From: Timema cristinae | Lineage: Eukaryota > Arthropoda > Insecta > Phasmatodea > Timematidae | Length of the DNA: 64,000 nucleotides | Reading direction: 5' to 3' | Assembly (NCBI GenBank): GCA_039000515.1 | Contig: JBCFYV010000860.1 | Coordinates: forward strand, 1-64,000 | The notes under the pieces: model-generated | The model's input: only the letters and a program-made list of their open reading frames with translations | Database searches by the model: none | What the model was told of the DNA's origin: nothing | Part shown: positions 1 to 10,684 of the stretch, one piece after another | How positions within the stretch are numbered: the first letter of the stretch is position 1 | How the letters are laid out: every line of letters starts with the position of its first letter | Made by a program: the position numbers and the translations under genes

Positions 1-1224
1 ACCATACCGTTGAGCCCCTCGAATCATTTAAAGGTGAAGGTGGAACCGCACAGGTTCCTCAATGTATGCAAGGGAGTGGTCACTTGCTATGACCTCGACT
101 GCGTAAGCATTGAGGACATCTGTGAGGAGCTTTCCCCTCAACATATCACCGAAGTATATAGGATTACCATCAAAAGGAACGATGTAGTGAAGAATACTGA
201 CAGTTATATCCTAACATTTGCCAATCCTTCCTTACCAAAGGAGGTCCGAGCTGGTTTCCACGTGCTTAGGGTCCGGCCGTATGTCCCCAACCCTCGGCGC
301 TGTTTTCAGTGTCAGGAATTCGGGCATACGAAGCTGCGTTGCCGTGGTAAGCCAACCTGTGCAGATTGTGGACAGGAGGCTCACGAACAACCATGCGAGT
401 CTCCTAAATTCTGCATTAATTGCAAGGGTCCTCATTCTGCCTGGTCTCGGTCCTGTCCGAATTGGAAAGTAGAGAAAAAAGTCCTGGAGATCCAAACAGA
501 AAAGAAGATCCCTTATGCCCAGGCACGCAAAGAGTATACTGCACTACAAGCTCCGGTATTTCAAAGTTCCTACAGCCAAATTGTTAGCCAAAATATAAAT
601 TGCCCTAACTGCCACTGCGCAGTTAATATTGCAAAGACTCCTACAAGACCTGTGCCACTCATCTCTATTCGAGACAAACAAAAACAGCCGGCATCATCTG
701 TGGTGATGCAGAAAATAATACAAGTGGCGACACCCTCACAAAAGTCGCCACCACCACCTGTACCCCCGAGGAGACCAACTCTGGGAACACCCCCGAACAC
801 CCCTCGGGGAACTCCCCCGAGCCCTCCTCGGGTAACTCCCCCGATCCCTCCTCGGGGAACTACCCCGAGCCCTCCACGGGGAAATAAATTGCGTGGGGCC
901 ACTGTTGAGTCGCTCACCCTCGCCTTTGGGCCTTCAGAGGCCGGGATGAGTGGTGAAACAGGTGAGGCCGCCAAGGCGAGTGCCACTGGTGCCTTGAAGA
1001 AGGACCAGCGAGAGACCGCCGAAAAGAATTATATGAAAAAAGCGTCGAAGACCTTAACAAAGCCTTCGCGCAAGGATCCAACTACCCAGTCTCTCCAAAA
1101 TAAACCGAAGCCTCTCCTGAAGCGGGAGGTCCAGGAGAGACTGGGAAAGGCAAGAGGACCTAAAAAGGCCCTGAACCAATTTTTATTATTAAGGGATAGT
1201 GACATGGATTGCGAGGATAAATAA
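1..1224 (+). CDS. LINE ORF1 (Gag-like zinc-knuckle protein), 5'-partial
   Basis: The frame is open from base 1, so the real start lies outside the window; the equivalent start in copy B is the ATG at 20926. ORF1 proteins of this type bind the element's own RNA and help form the ribonucleoprotein particle. Counting from base 10, three zinc knuckles are visible: C98-C101-H106-C111, C117-C120-H125-C129 and C135-C138-H142-C149. They are followed by a proline-rich tail that contains four 8-residue repeats of the TPPSPPRG type (787-882) and then a basic region rich in K and R. The stop TAA is at 1222-1224, and ORF2 starts 18 bases later in the same frame. This is the only ORF1 in the window that stays open to its natural end. 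Confidence 0.88.
   Translation, partial: TIPLSPSNHLKVKVEPHRFLNVCKGVVTCYDLDCVSIEDICEELSPQHITEVYRITIKRNDVVKNTDSYILTFANPSLPKEVRAGFHVLRVRPYVPNPRRCFQCQEFGHTKLRCRGKPTCADCGQEAHEQPCESPKFCINCKGPHSAWSRSCPNWKVEKKVLEIQTEKKIPYAQARKEYTALQAPVFQSSYSQIVSQNINCPNCHCAVNIAKTPTRPVPLISIRDKQKQPASSVVMQKIIQVATPSQKSPPPPVPPRRPTLGTPPNTPRGTPPSPPRVTPPIPPRGTTPSPPRGNKLRGATVESLTLAFGPSEAGMSGETGEAAKASATGALKKDQRETAEKNYMKKASKTLTKPSRKDPTTQSLQNKPKPLLKREVQERLGKARGPKKALNQFLLLRDSDMDCEDK
787..882 (+). repeat. 24-bp tandem repeat inside LINE ORF1 (4 units)
   Basis: Four consecutive 24-bp units (787, 811, 835, 859) encode TPPNTPRG, TPPSPPRV, TPPIPPRG and TTPSPPRG. Each unit has C-rich and G-rich halves that can pair (CCCCGAG against CTCGGGG). 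The block is shorter and out of frame in copy B around 22140-22205, where a C run has lost a base. Confidence 0.85.
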
Positions 1225-1242
1225 ATATTATATTAACTAAGT

Positions 1243-4200
1243 ATGACGCTACTACAATGGAATTGTAGGGGTTTCTATGCTCGTGTAGATGAAATTAAAC
1301 AACAAATTTCTTCCCTGCATCCTTCCATCTTGTGTTTGCAGGTGACCCACTTCCGCCCAAATGACAACCCGATGCTTCGTGGGTACGATGTGTATCGTAC
1401 CGACAAGCCTTTCTTTGATCGGGCTAGCAGAGGTGTGGCTATATTCGCACAAAGCAATATATATCACACAAACATTAATATTGTTTCTGATCTCCAAGTG
1501 ATTGCTGTCAGAGTCTCCCTCCCTTTGGAGGTAACAATATGTTGCATCTACCTCCCACCGGGTGATCGTGTTCCTAAGAGGACACTAGAGGCCCTCTTTA
1601 TACAACTTCCCGCCCCCTATATCATCTTGGGGGACTTTAATGCGCATAACCTGGTGTGGGGGTCTAATTTTACAGACGCCCGCGGGAGGATGGTAGAGGA
1701 TATTCTTGTCTCGGGAAACCTGGTGTTAATGAACACCGGGACCCAGACACACTTCTCCACCTTTGATAGTGTATCCTCTGCCATCGACCTAGCTCTATGA
1801 GGCCCCGGGATTGCTGCTCACTTCCTTTGGGAGGTTCACTCGGACCTATGTGGCAGCGATCACTTTCCCATTGTGCTTTCACAAATTCAAGATCCTCCCA
1901 GTACAGCACGGTTACCCCAATGTGTTCTTAATCGTGCTAACTGGGATAAATTCCGCGAGCTCGCCGTATTCGACGAACCCCATTCTCCCGACGTCGATGT
2001 TAAGGCTGGGCAATTTACTTCGACGGTCATAGCGGCGGCGAGAGCATCCATCCCTAAATCCTCGCCAAACCCGCGCCACCGTCCTGTTCCCTTGTGGAAC
2101 GAGGAGTGCCGGCTGGCTATTTCTAACCGTCGAAGAGCCCTGCGTATCTTTAATCGACGTCCTACTTCGGAGAATCTGGAGTCATTCCGGATTCTACGTG
2201 CTAGAGCTCGCCGTATCATTCGAGAAAGCAGAAGAGAGTCTTGGAGACAGTTTATTTCTACCCTTACTATTTCCACTCCCACAACCAAGGTTTGGGATCA
2301 CATTCGTAAAGTACGTAGTAGCAAAAATACCATTTATAATATACCCGCACTCATGTCTAACGGTTCACTTGTCTCCTCCCCTATGGAGGTCGCCAATGTA
2401 TTGGGCTCGATGTTAGCCGCTATTTCTAGCACTGCGAGCTACTCTAACGAGTTCGTGGTGCATAAGCGCAGCAACGAGCGCCTTACTATTGATTTTGGCC
2501 AAAGTCGGGGGGAGGATTATAACTCCCCCTTTACCAAAGAGGAACTTACCTATGCCCTGTCCCAGGCGGGCAATACAACTTCTGGCCCGGATGATATCCA
2601 TTACTAAATGTTGCGCCAACTGTCCCCTGCTGGACGGGCGTTCCTCTTAGACCTCTACAATTGTGTTTGGGAATCTCGTCAATTCCCAACACTGTGGAGG
2701 CAAGCAACCGTTATCCCAATATATAAAAGTGGCAAGGATAAATTAGAGCCAACTAGTTATAGACCGATAGCCTTAACTAGTTGTGTATGCAAAATATTAG
2801 AGAACATGATCAATAAAAGATTTATATGGTATCTAGAATCCCGTAATCTACTATCCAATATGCAATGTGGCTTTCGCCGTAACCGATCCACGGTGGATCA
2901 CCTTGTTCGCCTTGAGACAGCAGCTCGTGACGCTTTCCTCCATAAACAGCACCTCTTGGCTGTCTTCTTTGATTTGGAGAAGGCTTACGACACCACCTGG
3001 CGGTACGGCATTTTAAAAACCATGTTTAATTGGGGGTTCCGGGGGAACCTCCCTATTTTTATATCTAATTTTATGTCAGATAGACACTTCCGGGTAAGGT
3101 TAAACAACACCTTATCCGAAGATTTTATTCAAGAAAATAGGGTGCCTCAGGGTAGTATTTTAAGCTGTACGTTATTCGCTATCGCAATAAATAGCATCGT
3201 GGACAACGTGCGCGTACCTGTCCGTTCATGTCTTTTTGTGGATGACTACGCAATTTATTGCAGTTCATCGAGTCTCCACAGAGCTGAACGTCAGATACAA
3301 TTAGCTGTCAACAATCTGTGGATGTGGGCATCGCATAGTGGCTTTACCTTCTCAGCGGCCAAGACGACGGTGGTCCACTTCCACAGATTACGCGGAATAC
3401 AGCAAGTCCCCAATATTTTAATGAATAGTGTTGTTTTACCAGTCTCGGAGAGCGTTAGGTTCATGGGACTTTTATTTGATTTTAAACTAACGTGGATCCC
3501 CCACATCAAAGACCTGAAAGCGAGGTGTATCAAGGCATTGAATTTACTCAAGGTGGTAAGCGGCCGGTCCTGGGGTGCTGATAGGGAAACCTTGATGCGC
3601 CTGTATAGGGCCCTGGTCAGATCTAAACTAGATTACGGGAGCTTTGTTTATGGCTCAGCTAGACCCTCGGCGTTAAAGATGCTAGATAGTGTCCACCATG
3701 CTGGCATTCGACTGGCTACTGGTGCCTTTCGTACCAGTCCAGTCGTCAGCATCTGTGCCGACGCCGGTGAGCCGCCTCTTTCTTACCGGCGGTCCTATCT
3801 TTTGGCATCTTACGTGTCGAAACTTCATTGTATGGCGCAGCATGTTGCCTATCGTCCTGTGTTTCATCCCCCTAACCGTGTCTTGTATGAAACCAAATGG
3901 CGTAGTACAAGGCCGGTTGGGATCAGGATGCTATCGGTTTTCGACACGTGTGGGATAGTCCTGCCAAAGGCTATCCCCACATCCCCAGGTCGAGTTTCTC
4001 CCTGGAAGATACGCCTACCTCAATGCCATTTTGATCTTGCCAAGTTCTCTAAAGCGACCACCCCACACTTCTTATACGAGAGGACCTTTAATGAGCTCCT
4101 CGCAACCCGCTTTCGAGGGTTTAAACGCATTTATACGGATGGCTCAAAATGTGGGGCCTCCGTGGGATGTGCTTTTGTTGTGGAAGGATCCAATTTTAAA

Positions 4201-4926
4201 TTTGCTCTACCTGGTGAATCCAGTGTTTTTACGGCTGAACTATATGCCATTTTTAAATCTCTATGTTTTGTATATCGTAAGTGTCACCGTTCTGTTCTCA
4301 TCTGCACGGATTCCATGAGTGCTCTGTTGGCATTGTCCACACTCTATTCGTGGAATCATCTCGTGCAGATGGTTCACGAACAAATTTTAAAAATTGATTC
4401 ATTAAACACCCGGCTCGCCTTTTGCTGGATTCCTGGTCACGCCGGTCTTTCAGGAAATGAACTGGCTGACCAGGCGGCCAAGGAGGCAAGTCTGGGTGTC
4501 ATGTTTTTAGACCTCAAGGGTTGTGTTCGGCGTGGGGTCTTACGCACCTGGCACGAGCAGTGGGTCTCGACCCCTGCTCAGAACAAGCTGCGGTCCATCA
4601 GTGATGGTGTGTCGTGGTGGCCCTCTTCTATACGAAAGTCTAGAAGAGAGGAGGTCATCGTGACGAGACTCCGCGTCGGACACACATAATTGACCCATGG
4701 GTTTTTACTAAGAGGGGATCCACCTCCAGTGTGTGAGTTTTGTGATAATCCCCTTAGTGTGCATCACATTTTGGTGGAGTGTCGTAAATATGCCCCTATC
4801 CGCCTGCTCTTGATTTTAAAGGTGACCTACGTTTTTTATTACGCGATAGCGCGGATGGAGTTATTTGTTTACTCCGTTTTATACGCCAGGCGGATCTTTT
4901 TAATGCCATTTGAGTCACTTTTATAA
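1243..4926 (+). pseudogene. LINE ORF2 (endonuclease / reverse transcriptase / RNase H), three nonsense codons
   Basis: ORF2 starts at ATG 1243 (MTLLQWNCRG). Endonuclease motifs follow: QWNCRG, the GDFN motif near 1630 and SDH near 1855. The catalytic QET seen in copy B reads QVT here, losing a key acidic residue. Reverse transcriptase motifs are FDLEKAYD (2968-2991), PQGS (about 3145) and FVDD (3235-3246). RNase H motifs are YTDGSK (about 4130), TAELYA (about 4235), CTDSMSA (about 4303) and GHAGLSGNELADQ (about 4435). A C-terminal CX2C...HX4C motif (CEFC...HHILVEC) follows at 4735-4785. Stops interrupt the same frame at 1798 (TGA), 2605 (TAA) and 4687 (TAA), and a one-base loss near 4806 shifts the last part. 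The protein would have nicked target DNA and copied the RNA in place. Confidence 0.92.
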
Positions 4927-5281
4927 AGTGGCTATTTTGGATATTATCTCATATTGAGATCTTTTTAACAGTTTTATTACAATTTAATATGTTGTTTTGT
5001 ATTTTTAACGTATTATTTTAACATGTTTTGTCTTTTTAACGTGTTATATTTTAATATGTTTGTTTTGTCTTTTTATTGGAGTGATACACTTGTGGTTTTT
5101 TTTTTAGCAGGTGTATCACTTAATTTATACCAAGAGTCTATTTTAGCACTCCTATGGAGTGTTTCAGATGGTGAATGTTTTATCTCTTTCCCCTATGGGG
5201 ATTTTATTATGGTTTTAATATATTTCAAGGCCCTAATGACCTAGATGTGTCGATGGGCCGTTAAACAATAATAATAATAAC
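4927..5281 (+). other. LINE 3' UTR and (TAA)n tail
   Basis: AT-rich 3' untranslated region with repeated TTTTGTCTTTTTAAC-type blocks, then an inverted repeat (5081-5119), then the conserved end CAAGGCCCTAATGACC followed by TGTGTCGATGGGCC and TAA triplets. The same end recurs at 11150-11215, 39025-39110, 56668-56733, 57165-57255 and 63325-63370. Confidence 0.85.
5081..5119 (+). other. 3' UTR hairpin with poly-T loop
   Basis: GTGATACACTTG (5081-5092) pairs with CAGGTGTATCAC (5108-5119) across a T-rich loop. The same structure is seen at 38902-38940 with perfect arms, and in weaker form at 11089-11130, 56529-56570, 57027-57065 and 63090-63130. Confidence 0.8.
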
Positions 5282-5471
5282 ATAATTAATACTAAATATT
5301 ATTAAATTACTATTGTTAAATATTTATTATTGGTTATTTAATATTTACAAAATAAAGAAATAAAATTAATAAAACATTTAATAAAAAATTTGTGATAAAA
5401 ATTTAAATCGAACATCAAATTAAAATATTAATTTTTAATATTTATTATTAAATTGAATAAATAATAAATAA

Positions 5472-6186
5472 TTATAAAAATAAATGAGTATGAGTGATAA
5501 AATTACTAACTGAAGATGAGTGTGATGTTGATGGGTGGGGAATCAAGGCACTAAATGACAATACTGATTCATTTTCTATAAACTTGTTATATGTTTGAAT
5601 CAATTGCATCGTTTTTATCTGAAAGTCTAATTTATCCGTAGCATTCATATGCTTCATATGAGGAAGCAATGATAACAGGAACATCTCATCATGATCGGTG
5701 TTCGGACGAGTGTAGCATTGTTGACTTGATTCATGGTTCGAAAGGACTTGAATCAACTCCTTTTCAAACGTGTCATCCAATTTCCTCTTGCGTGAGGATA
5801 CCTGTGCCTTCTTTGCCGGAATAGTTTTAGTTATTTTATCCACAGTTTTCTCTTCCTGCCCCATGTCCTCGATGTCCTGGGAATGTTCATATTGCCAGAG
5901 CTTCTGTAAAGAATATTATAATAAACGTGTGATATAATTTTGTTGGAAGTTATAGTAAGAAAGTTTATAATTATTAAAGAAATAAATAGATTATCATTTT
6001 AATAACATGAAAAAGGAAAGTGTACTTACGGTCTGAGTTCTAGTGCTACTTGTAGAAATGCCATCTGTTTGTGAAAAACATAAGGTTTTTGGCTCGAACT
6101 TGCGCAAACGCTTTTATTTTCTTTTTCTTTTAGGCGGTGACTGTAAGAATCCCGCAGGTTTTTCCACCTTTTCTGAATTTCCTTCC
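5472..6186 (-). pseudogene. MADF/BESS-domain protein of a Harbinger element (partial)
   Basis: Two exons are visible on the minus strand. The upstream exon (6186 down to 6030) follows a TTTCAG-type acceptor and encodes KRWKNLRDSYSHRLKEKE, the middle of a MADF (Myb/SANT-like) DNA-binding domain. It ends at a GTAAGT donor (6029-6024). The next exon starts after a TTTACAG acceptor at 5903 and carries a BESS motif (DEMFLLSLLPHMKHM) near 5650-5705. The exon phases do not match (2 against 0), so a one-base loss in the upstream exon is likely. The N-terminal third of MADF is missing. In PIF/Harbinger elements a MADF/Myb-like protein is the usual partner of the transposase, and the transposase lies next door on the opposite strand. 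A stray host-derived MADF pseudogene is the alternative. Confidence 0.72.
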
Positions 6187-6305
6187 CTGAAATTATATCA
6201 AAAATAAATGTACAATCATACACATTCCATGTTACCATTTACTTTCAGCTTAATTTTTTTTGTTTATCTCTTTTCATATATCTTGGAAGTGGATGCTCTT
6301 TCTAA

Positions 6306-7127
6306 TCGTTAAATTATGAATATCTCCTGGGTCGGGCAAACATTGCTATGATAGTTCCCCTTCCCTTCATCGCTATTTGGGACGCACTCAAGCCTGAGTA
6401 TCTGAAAAACCCTACAATGGATGAGTGGAAAGAAATTGCAAAGAATTTCGAAAGTAGGGCAAATTTTCCTTTAAGCTTAGGCGCTATTGATGGCAAGCAT
6501 GTGAGGTTAGTCAAACCATGGAATACAGCGAGTGAATATTTCTGTCACAAAAAGTTTTTGTCAATAGTTTTAATGGCAATTGCGGACAGTGACTACTGCT
6601 TCACCTTGATTGATGTAGGTGTTTATGGTCATGAATGCGATTCCAACATTTTCAAAGGTACAGACTTCGGGAAAACCCTATACAACGGTGCTTTGACACC
6701 ACCAGACCCAAGACCTCTTCCTAATGACCTTGATGGTAATTGTTTACCCTATGTTTTTGTTGCCGATGAGGGTTTCGCCATCAATAAGCATTTGATGAGG
6801 GCATATCCAGGTAAAGGTCTAACTTTTGAAAGGAAAGTATTTAACTACATATTTTCGATAGATAGACGTTTTGTGGAGTGTGCTTTCGGTATTCTTGTTA
6901 ACAAGTGGCGCATTTTTCATAGGCCAATTGATGTTAAAGTTGACTTGGCTGAAATAATTGTGAAAACATGCTGCGTGCTTCACAACTTCGTACGAAAGCG
7001 TGATGATTTCAGGTTCGAAGACACCTTGACTTATTCACTAGATTCTATGACTAGGCAAGGACTTAGGGGCTGTAACACTGGGGTTTCAATCAGAGACATT
7101 TATTGTCATTACTTGTTTCAAGTGTAG
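6306..7127 (+). pseudogene. PIF/Harbinger transposase, C-terminal catalytic part
   Basis: The frame is open from the stop at 6303; the first ATG is 6348. The product resembles the DDE_4-type nuclease domain of Harbinger transposases: GAIDGKH with the first catalytic Asp (about 6480-6500), DVGVYGHECDS (about 6615), VADEGFAI with the second Asp (about 6760) and RRFVECAFGIL with the Glu (about 6865), then a conserved LHNF (about 6978). About 260 residues remain; complete transposases of this family are roughly 350-450, so the N-terminal helix-turn-helix part is gone. The gene runs away from the MADF remnant, and both have lost the ends that face each other, which suggests an internal deletion of one element. 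Confidence 0.88.
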
Positions 7128-8732
7128 GTTCAGTACTGTGGCAAAATGGTATTGTCCTCAGACTCATAAAAGGTCAATGTAAATTAATGTAGATTAATTT
7201 TGGATATATTCGTTGATTATGTAATATGTGTAATAATGTTAATTAACTACAATATTATTATATACTTTCGTAATGAGATTTTTTTTTAATTTATGTATTT
7301 TACAAGTGGGTAAATGAAAATTGAATTAAATTAAATCGCATTGGTGCAATATTGGCTTAATCCATACGTGGCCCACATTTAAGAGTGTTATTCATGGCTG
7401 AAAAAATTCTTAATAAAAGTAACTATACTTTACACAATGTTAATTCTATTAATAAAAATCTATATAGTACATAAAAAAATAGACTAAAAGTTACATCAAC
7501 TTGAATTTTTCTTTTATCCTTAACATTGTTGCGTTCAACATAAGGAACATGTATATCACAACTGAAATAGTGGGATATGATTCCTATGTTATAATAAGCC
7601 AGAAATAGTTGGTTATTCTTAGCTTTATTTGATTATTAAAATAATAAGATTTGTTACTGATTTTTTTTACATGTTTCCTCATGTTCAGGAAATTTGAATT
7701 TGCTTCTAAAAGTTAAGCCTATACAAAAATATTTATAATAAGTACAGTCAGGCACACCACGAGGGGGAGGGGAGGATATTGATACCATGGTACCGGGACT
7801 TCTAGGAGCCTGGCTTGAGATCCAGATTCACTTTTTTTTGTTTAATTTAGAGGATGAAAAAAATACAAAAAAATATATGAATGACAAGCAATAAAATGCC
7901 TATTTATACTAAATCACAGCCCACGGAGGAACTTACTGATATTTGTCACACTTATATCATTGGTTAGGCCTAGTCTTGTCCTTCGTTTCAAGGTGTTTGA
8001 AACTTCATGGATTCAATTATTTTTTTACTGAAAATAAATTTGGCACACAAATAAAGTCTGGCAGTAAATCAAGTTTATAAAAATAGCTTACTTCATCATG
8101 TGCTTAATATTTCAATGTTCATTTAAGTTACTTATTAATTTTTTACATGCTTTTCTTTTGTAAAAATGACAACAAAACAAAAAAAATGTACTAACCAAAG
8201 TAAAGAATAGTGATGTAGGCACAGGGGGCAGAGAATATTTATCTCCTGGAAAGAACTTGTTCCACCAACGACCCCGGAATAAGTTCCTCCCTCCCCTGGA
8301 TTAAACTCCAAATATCTTTTAGAGTCACCTAATTTCCAAAAATTTGCTGGAAAGACCACTTAAAATAACGTCTATAGAAGAGGAGCATTTAAAATCAAAA
8401 AAGGTTTACAATTGGTAAGGTTCCCTCCAAATAACTATACAAGAGGCTAATTTTAAAATATTTTCCAGAGGAAGACCACTATTTTCTTAGCATTGACGAT
8501 CGAGGGTCTCCAGACCCCTAAAAAATCTTTATTTTTTTTTCTAACTAGCCCTAGACAAATAAGGCCAATATTACAAAGAGGGGGAGGGGCCTTGCCCCAT
8601 GTACTGGGCTCAGTTTGAGTGCCAAGTGGGCCTGAGTACAGTGCATATTGTTATTATTTATTTTATTTAAAAATAAAAATTAAGTATTGTAAATAAAATA
8701 TTTCAACGTACCAAATGAATTTTTTTCTTGCC
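7128..8732. other. No gene seen; dispersed-repeat pieces
   Basis: AT-rich sequence without a credible coding frame. Around 8300-8480 a block (AAACTCCAAATA...TTGCTGG...GAAGACCACT) occurs almost twice in succession and recurs at about 37590-37720. A short GC-rich palindromic piece (GAGGGGCCTTGCCCC) lies near 8586. Confidence 0.6.
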
Positions 8733-8978
8733 ACTCATTAGATTCCATTTCTCCTCCCCTATACTCATTAGATTCCATTTTCCTCCCCTATACTCATTAG
8801 ATTCCATTTCTCCCACACCTCTTATACTCATTAGATTCCATTTCTCCTCCCCTATACTCATTATATTCCATTTTTTCCTCCCCTATAATCATTAGATTCC
8901 ATTTCTCCACTCCTATACTCATTAGATTCCATTTTTTTCCTCCCCTATACTCATTAGATTCCGTTTCTCCTCCCCTAT
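8733..8978. repeat. About 31-bp minisatellite, 8 units
   Basis: Eight head-to-tail units of the form ACTCATTAGATTCCATTTCT followed by CCTCCCCTAT. Units vary by a few bases, mainly in the length of the T run and in one unit with CCCACACCTC. The apparent frame on the minus strand here is only the repeat read through. Confidence 0.93.
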
Positions 8979-9816
8979 CACAGCCTTCTAAACATTCATC
9001 CAAGCATTGACTTTCATATTTTGTCTTTATAATCTTGAGATTTAGTGTTCCACAGGCAGGGGAACGTTTCCACGTGAATTATAATTGCTTCACTATCAAT
9101 AAAATCGATGAAATTGTAACGCTCACACGTGTATATAGAATATAGCTCACAATAAAAAAATATAACTGTTATCTTTAAGGAAAAGAAATATAAAAATTAT
9201 CAAAACGTTTGTGACTGCACTTTAATGACACAGGAACGTGGAGGCACAACCCCTGTGGAGGAACATCCCTCGGTTCTTGTCGCACGTGTAGCAGGTAGAG
9301 AGGCGGGATATGTCGCCAGGAAAATGGACCCCGACGCATTACAACGCGACATGACCTTGAAGCCGCATGTGACGTATCTTTATTTGCCGCTCGTGTAGCA
9401 TCCCACCATTGAAACTCATGGTTTTTTTTTTTTTTTTTTTTTTCACGACACAAACAGCTTCAACGCAGCGGGGAAAATCGCTCGTGTGGCCTTAGCCTAA
9501 TACCGGATCATTCGCAACTATTCGTCCTACTTGTGACTAACAAAATTCGTATGCAAATGTAGCCAGTGGACGACTGGATTAAGACATTTCTTTAATCTGT
9601 GCGTGCAAAAATAATCTTAGTCACAAATAGTAAATTGTTGGCAAATCACAAAAAGCTGTTCATATTTGTATGAAGATATTTTTGGGAGTAAATAACCAAT
9701 GAATGTTATGCACCAGTGCTATCTGAAAGAAAAATTAGCCCGAAAATAACACAATCGAATAGCCGAAGCTACTATTTATGCTTTTTATTGATGAATTCTC
9801 CATCTAGATATCATAT
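8979..9816. other. No gene seen
   Basis: No credible coding frame. A run of 24 T lies at 9421-9443. Upstream of it, 9200-9410 is less AT-rich but its frames match nothing I recognise. Confidence 0.5.
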
Positions 9817-9926
9817 TCTGAAAATTGAAAAATGACACCTGGATACGGGAATTGAACCCGGGACCTTTTGCTTAGTACGCCAATTCTCTAACCACTGAGC
9901 TATCCAGGAATCGTCCCGTACCCAGG
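9817..9926 (-). repeat. tRNA-like repeat, copy 1
   Basis: A 73-base tRNA-like core (9909 down to 9837) with a D-arm (GCTC/GAGA), an anticodon loop reading GTACTAA and a B box (GGTTCAATTCC). The anticodon stem is damaged (TTGGC against GCAAA). Both flanks match copy 2 at 10031-10141 outside the tRNA core: CCTGGGTACGGGACGA upstream and GTGTCATTTTTCAATTTTC downstream. It is therefore a copy of a larger repeat, not a lone gene. Confidence 0.75.
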
Positions 9927-10047
9927 CTGCGTTATCTGATAGTTCGTGATCTTAATAAAATCACAAATTTGTAGCCGATTTCCGCACGTCCATCATACAA
10001 TTCTGCCTTAAAATATGAGTGAAGAATGACCCTGGGCACGAGACGAT

Positions 10048-10120
10048 TCCTGGATAGCTCAGTGGTTAGAGCATTGGCGTACTAAGCCAAAGGTCCCGGG
10101 TTCGATTCCCGTGTCCAGGT
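10048..10120 (+). tRNA. tRNA-like sequence, anticodon ACT (probably a tRNA-derived repeat)
   Basis: A cloverleaf can be drawn. The acceptor arm has 6 of 7 pairs (T1 faces T72). The D-stem is GCTC/GAGC, the anticodon stem TTGGC/GCCAA with loop GTACTAA (anticodon ACT at 10081-10083), and the T-arm is CCGGG-TTCGATT-CCCGT with four pairs. The anticodon would read the serine codon AGT, but the variable loop is only five bases, whereas serine tRNAs have a long variable arm. Together with flanks shared with copy 1 (repeat extent 10031-10141), this points to a tRNA-derived SINE or duplicated pseudogene rather than a working tRNA. Confidence 0.6.
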
Positions 10121-10141
10121 GTCATTTTTCAATTTTCATAA

Positions 10142-10684
10142 TACGAAAAATTACAATCAAATTTAAAACTAACGGGGACCGGCACAACCTGCCAGTCGCT
10201 TCAAAACAATTTTATCCAGTAAGATTTCTGTTTCCCCTCTCTCGCCTTATCTGCTCTTGTTGGGTCTCCTTCCCCCACTCAAAGCTCCGCGTGGCCGGCT
10301 AGGAATCAGAGCTGCAAGAGCGCGTCACAGACGGATTCAAAATTACAAGAAAATATCTTCGTTTTAGGTAAATTTAGGCAGATTTTTAGCGGTGACTATA
10401 TAACATTAATACACCATTTTGTTCAGAATTAGGTGAGCTATGTCTTTATGTATCTATATCCACGTTCCCAGTTATACTTTTTTTTTGAGAATTATGCTGA
10501 AAACACTCCATTTGACGATTTTTAAGATTTTTTTTTAATAAAACACACTTTTTAACACACAGAATCATTTAATAGTCCTTTCTTTTACTGAAGAAATAAT
10601 ATTAAATTTATATATCATATTTACGACTAGGTATAACCCTAGAACAATGCCTCCAAAATACGTCACTTTATGGCCCTATATAGG
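10142..10684. other. No gene seen
   Basis: Unique-looking sequence between the tRNA-like repeat and a LINE tail. The short open frame near its start has no recognisable domain. Confidence 0.5.

Larger units (their letters stand above)
1..5281 (+). mobile_element. I-like LINE copy A, 5' end cut by window edge
   Basis: This non-LTR retrotransposon begins inside ORF1 at the window edge and runs through ORF2 and a 3' UTR to a (TAA)n tail near 5265-5281. The family is placed in the I-like group (inference) because ORF2 carries an AP-type endonuclease, a reverse transcriptase and an RNase H, and because the element ends in TAA triplets as the I factor does. ORF1 and ORF2 are in the same reading frame, separated by one stop and 18 bases. 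Copy A is long stretches nearly identical to copy B (20409-25455), so both are fairly recent. It cannot be active as it stands: ORF2 has three in-frame stop codons and a late frameshift. Confidence 0.93.

Noticed and set aside
570..986. 138-codon Gly-rich minus-strand frame
   Set aside because: It is the reverse of the proline repeat of LINE ORF1.
8797..9003. Minus-strand frame with repeats of ESNEYRGGE
   Set aside because: It is the roughly 31-bp minisatellite at 8733-8978 read on the minus strand.
10081..10083. Functional tRNA-Ser(ACT)
   Set aside because: The variable loop is far too short for a serine tRNA, position 1-72 is mismatched, and the flanks are repeated at another copy.
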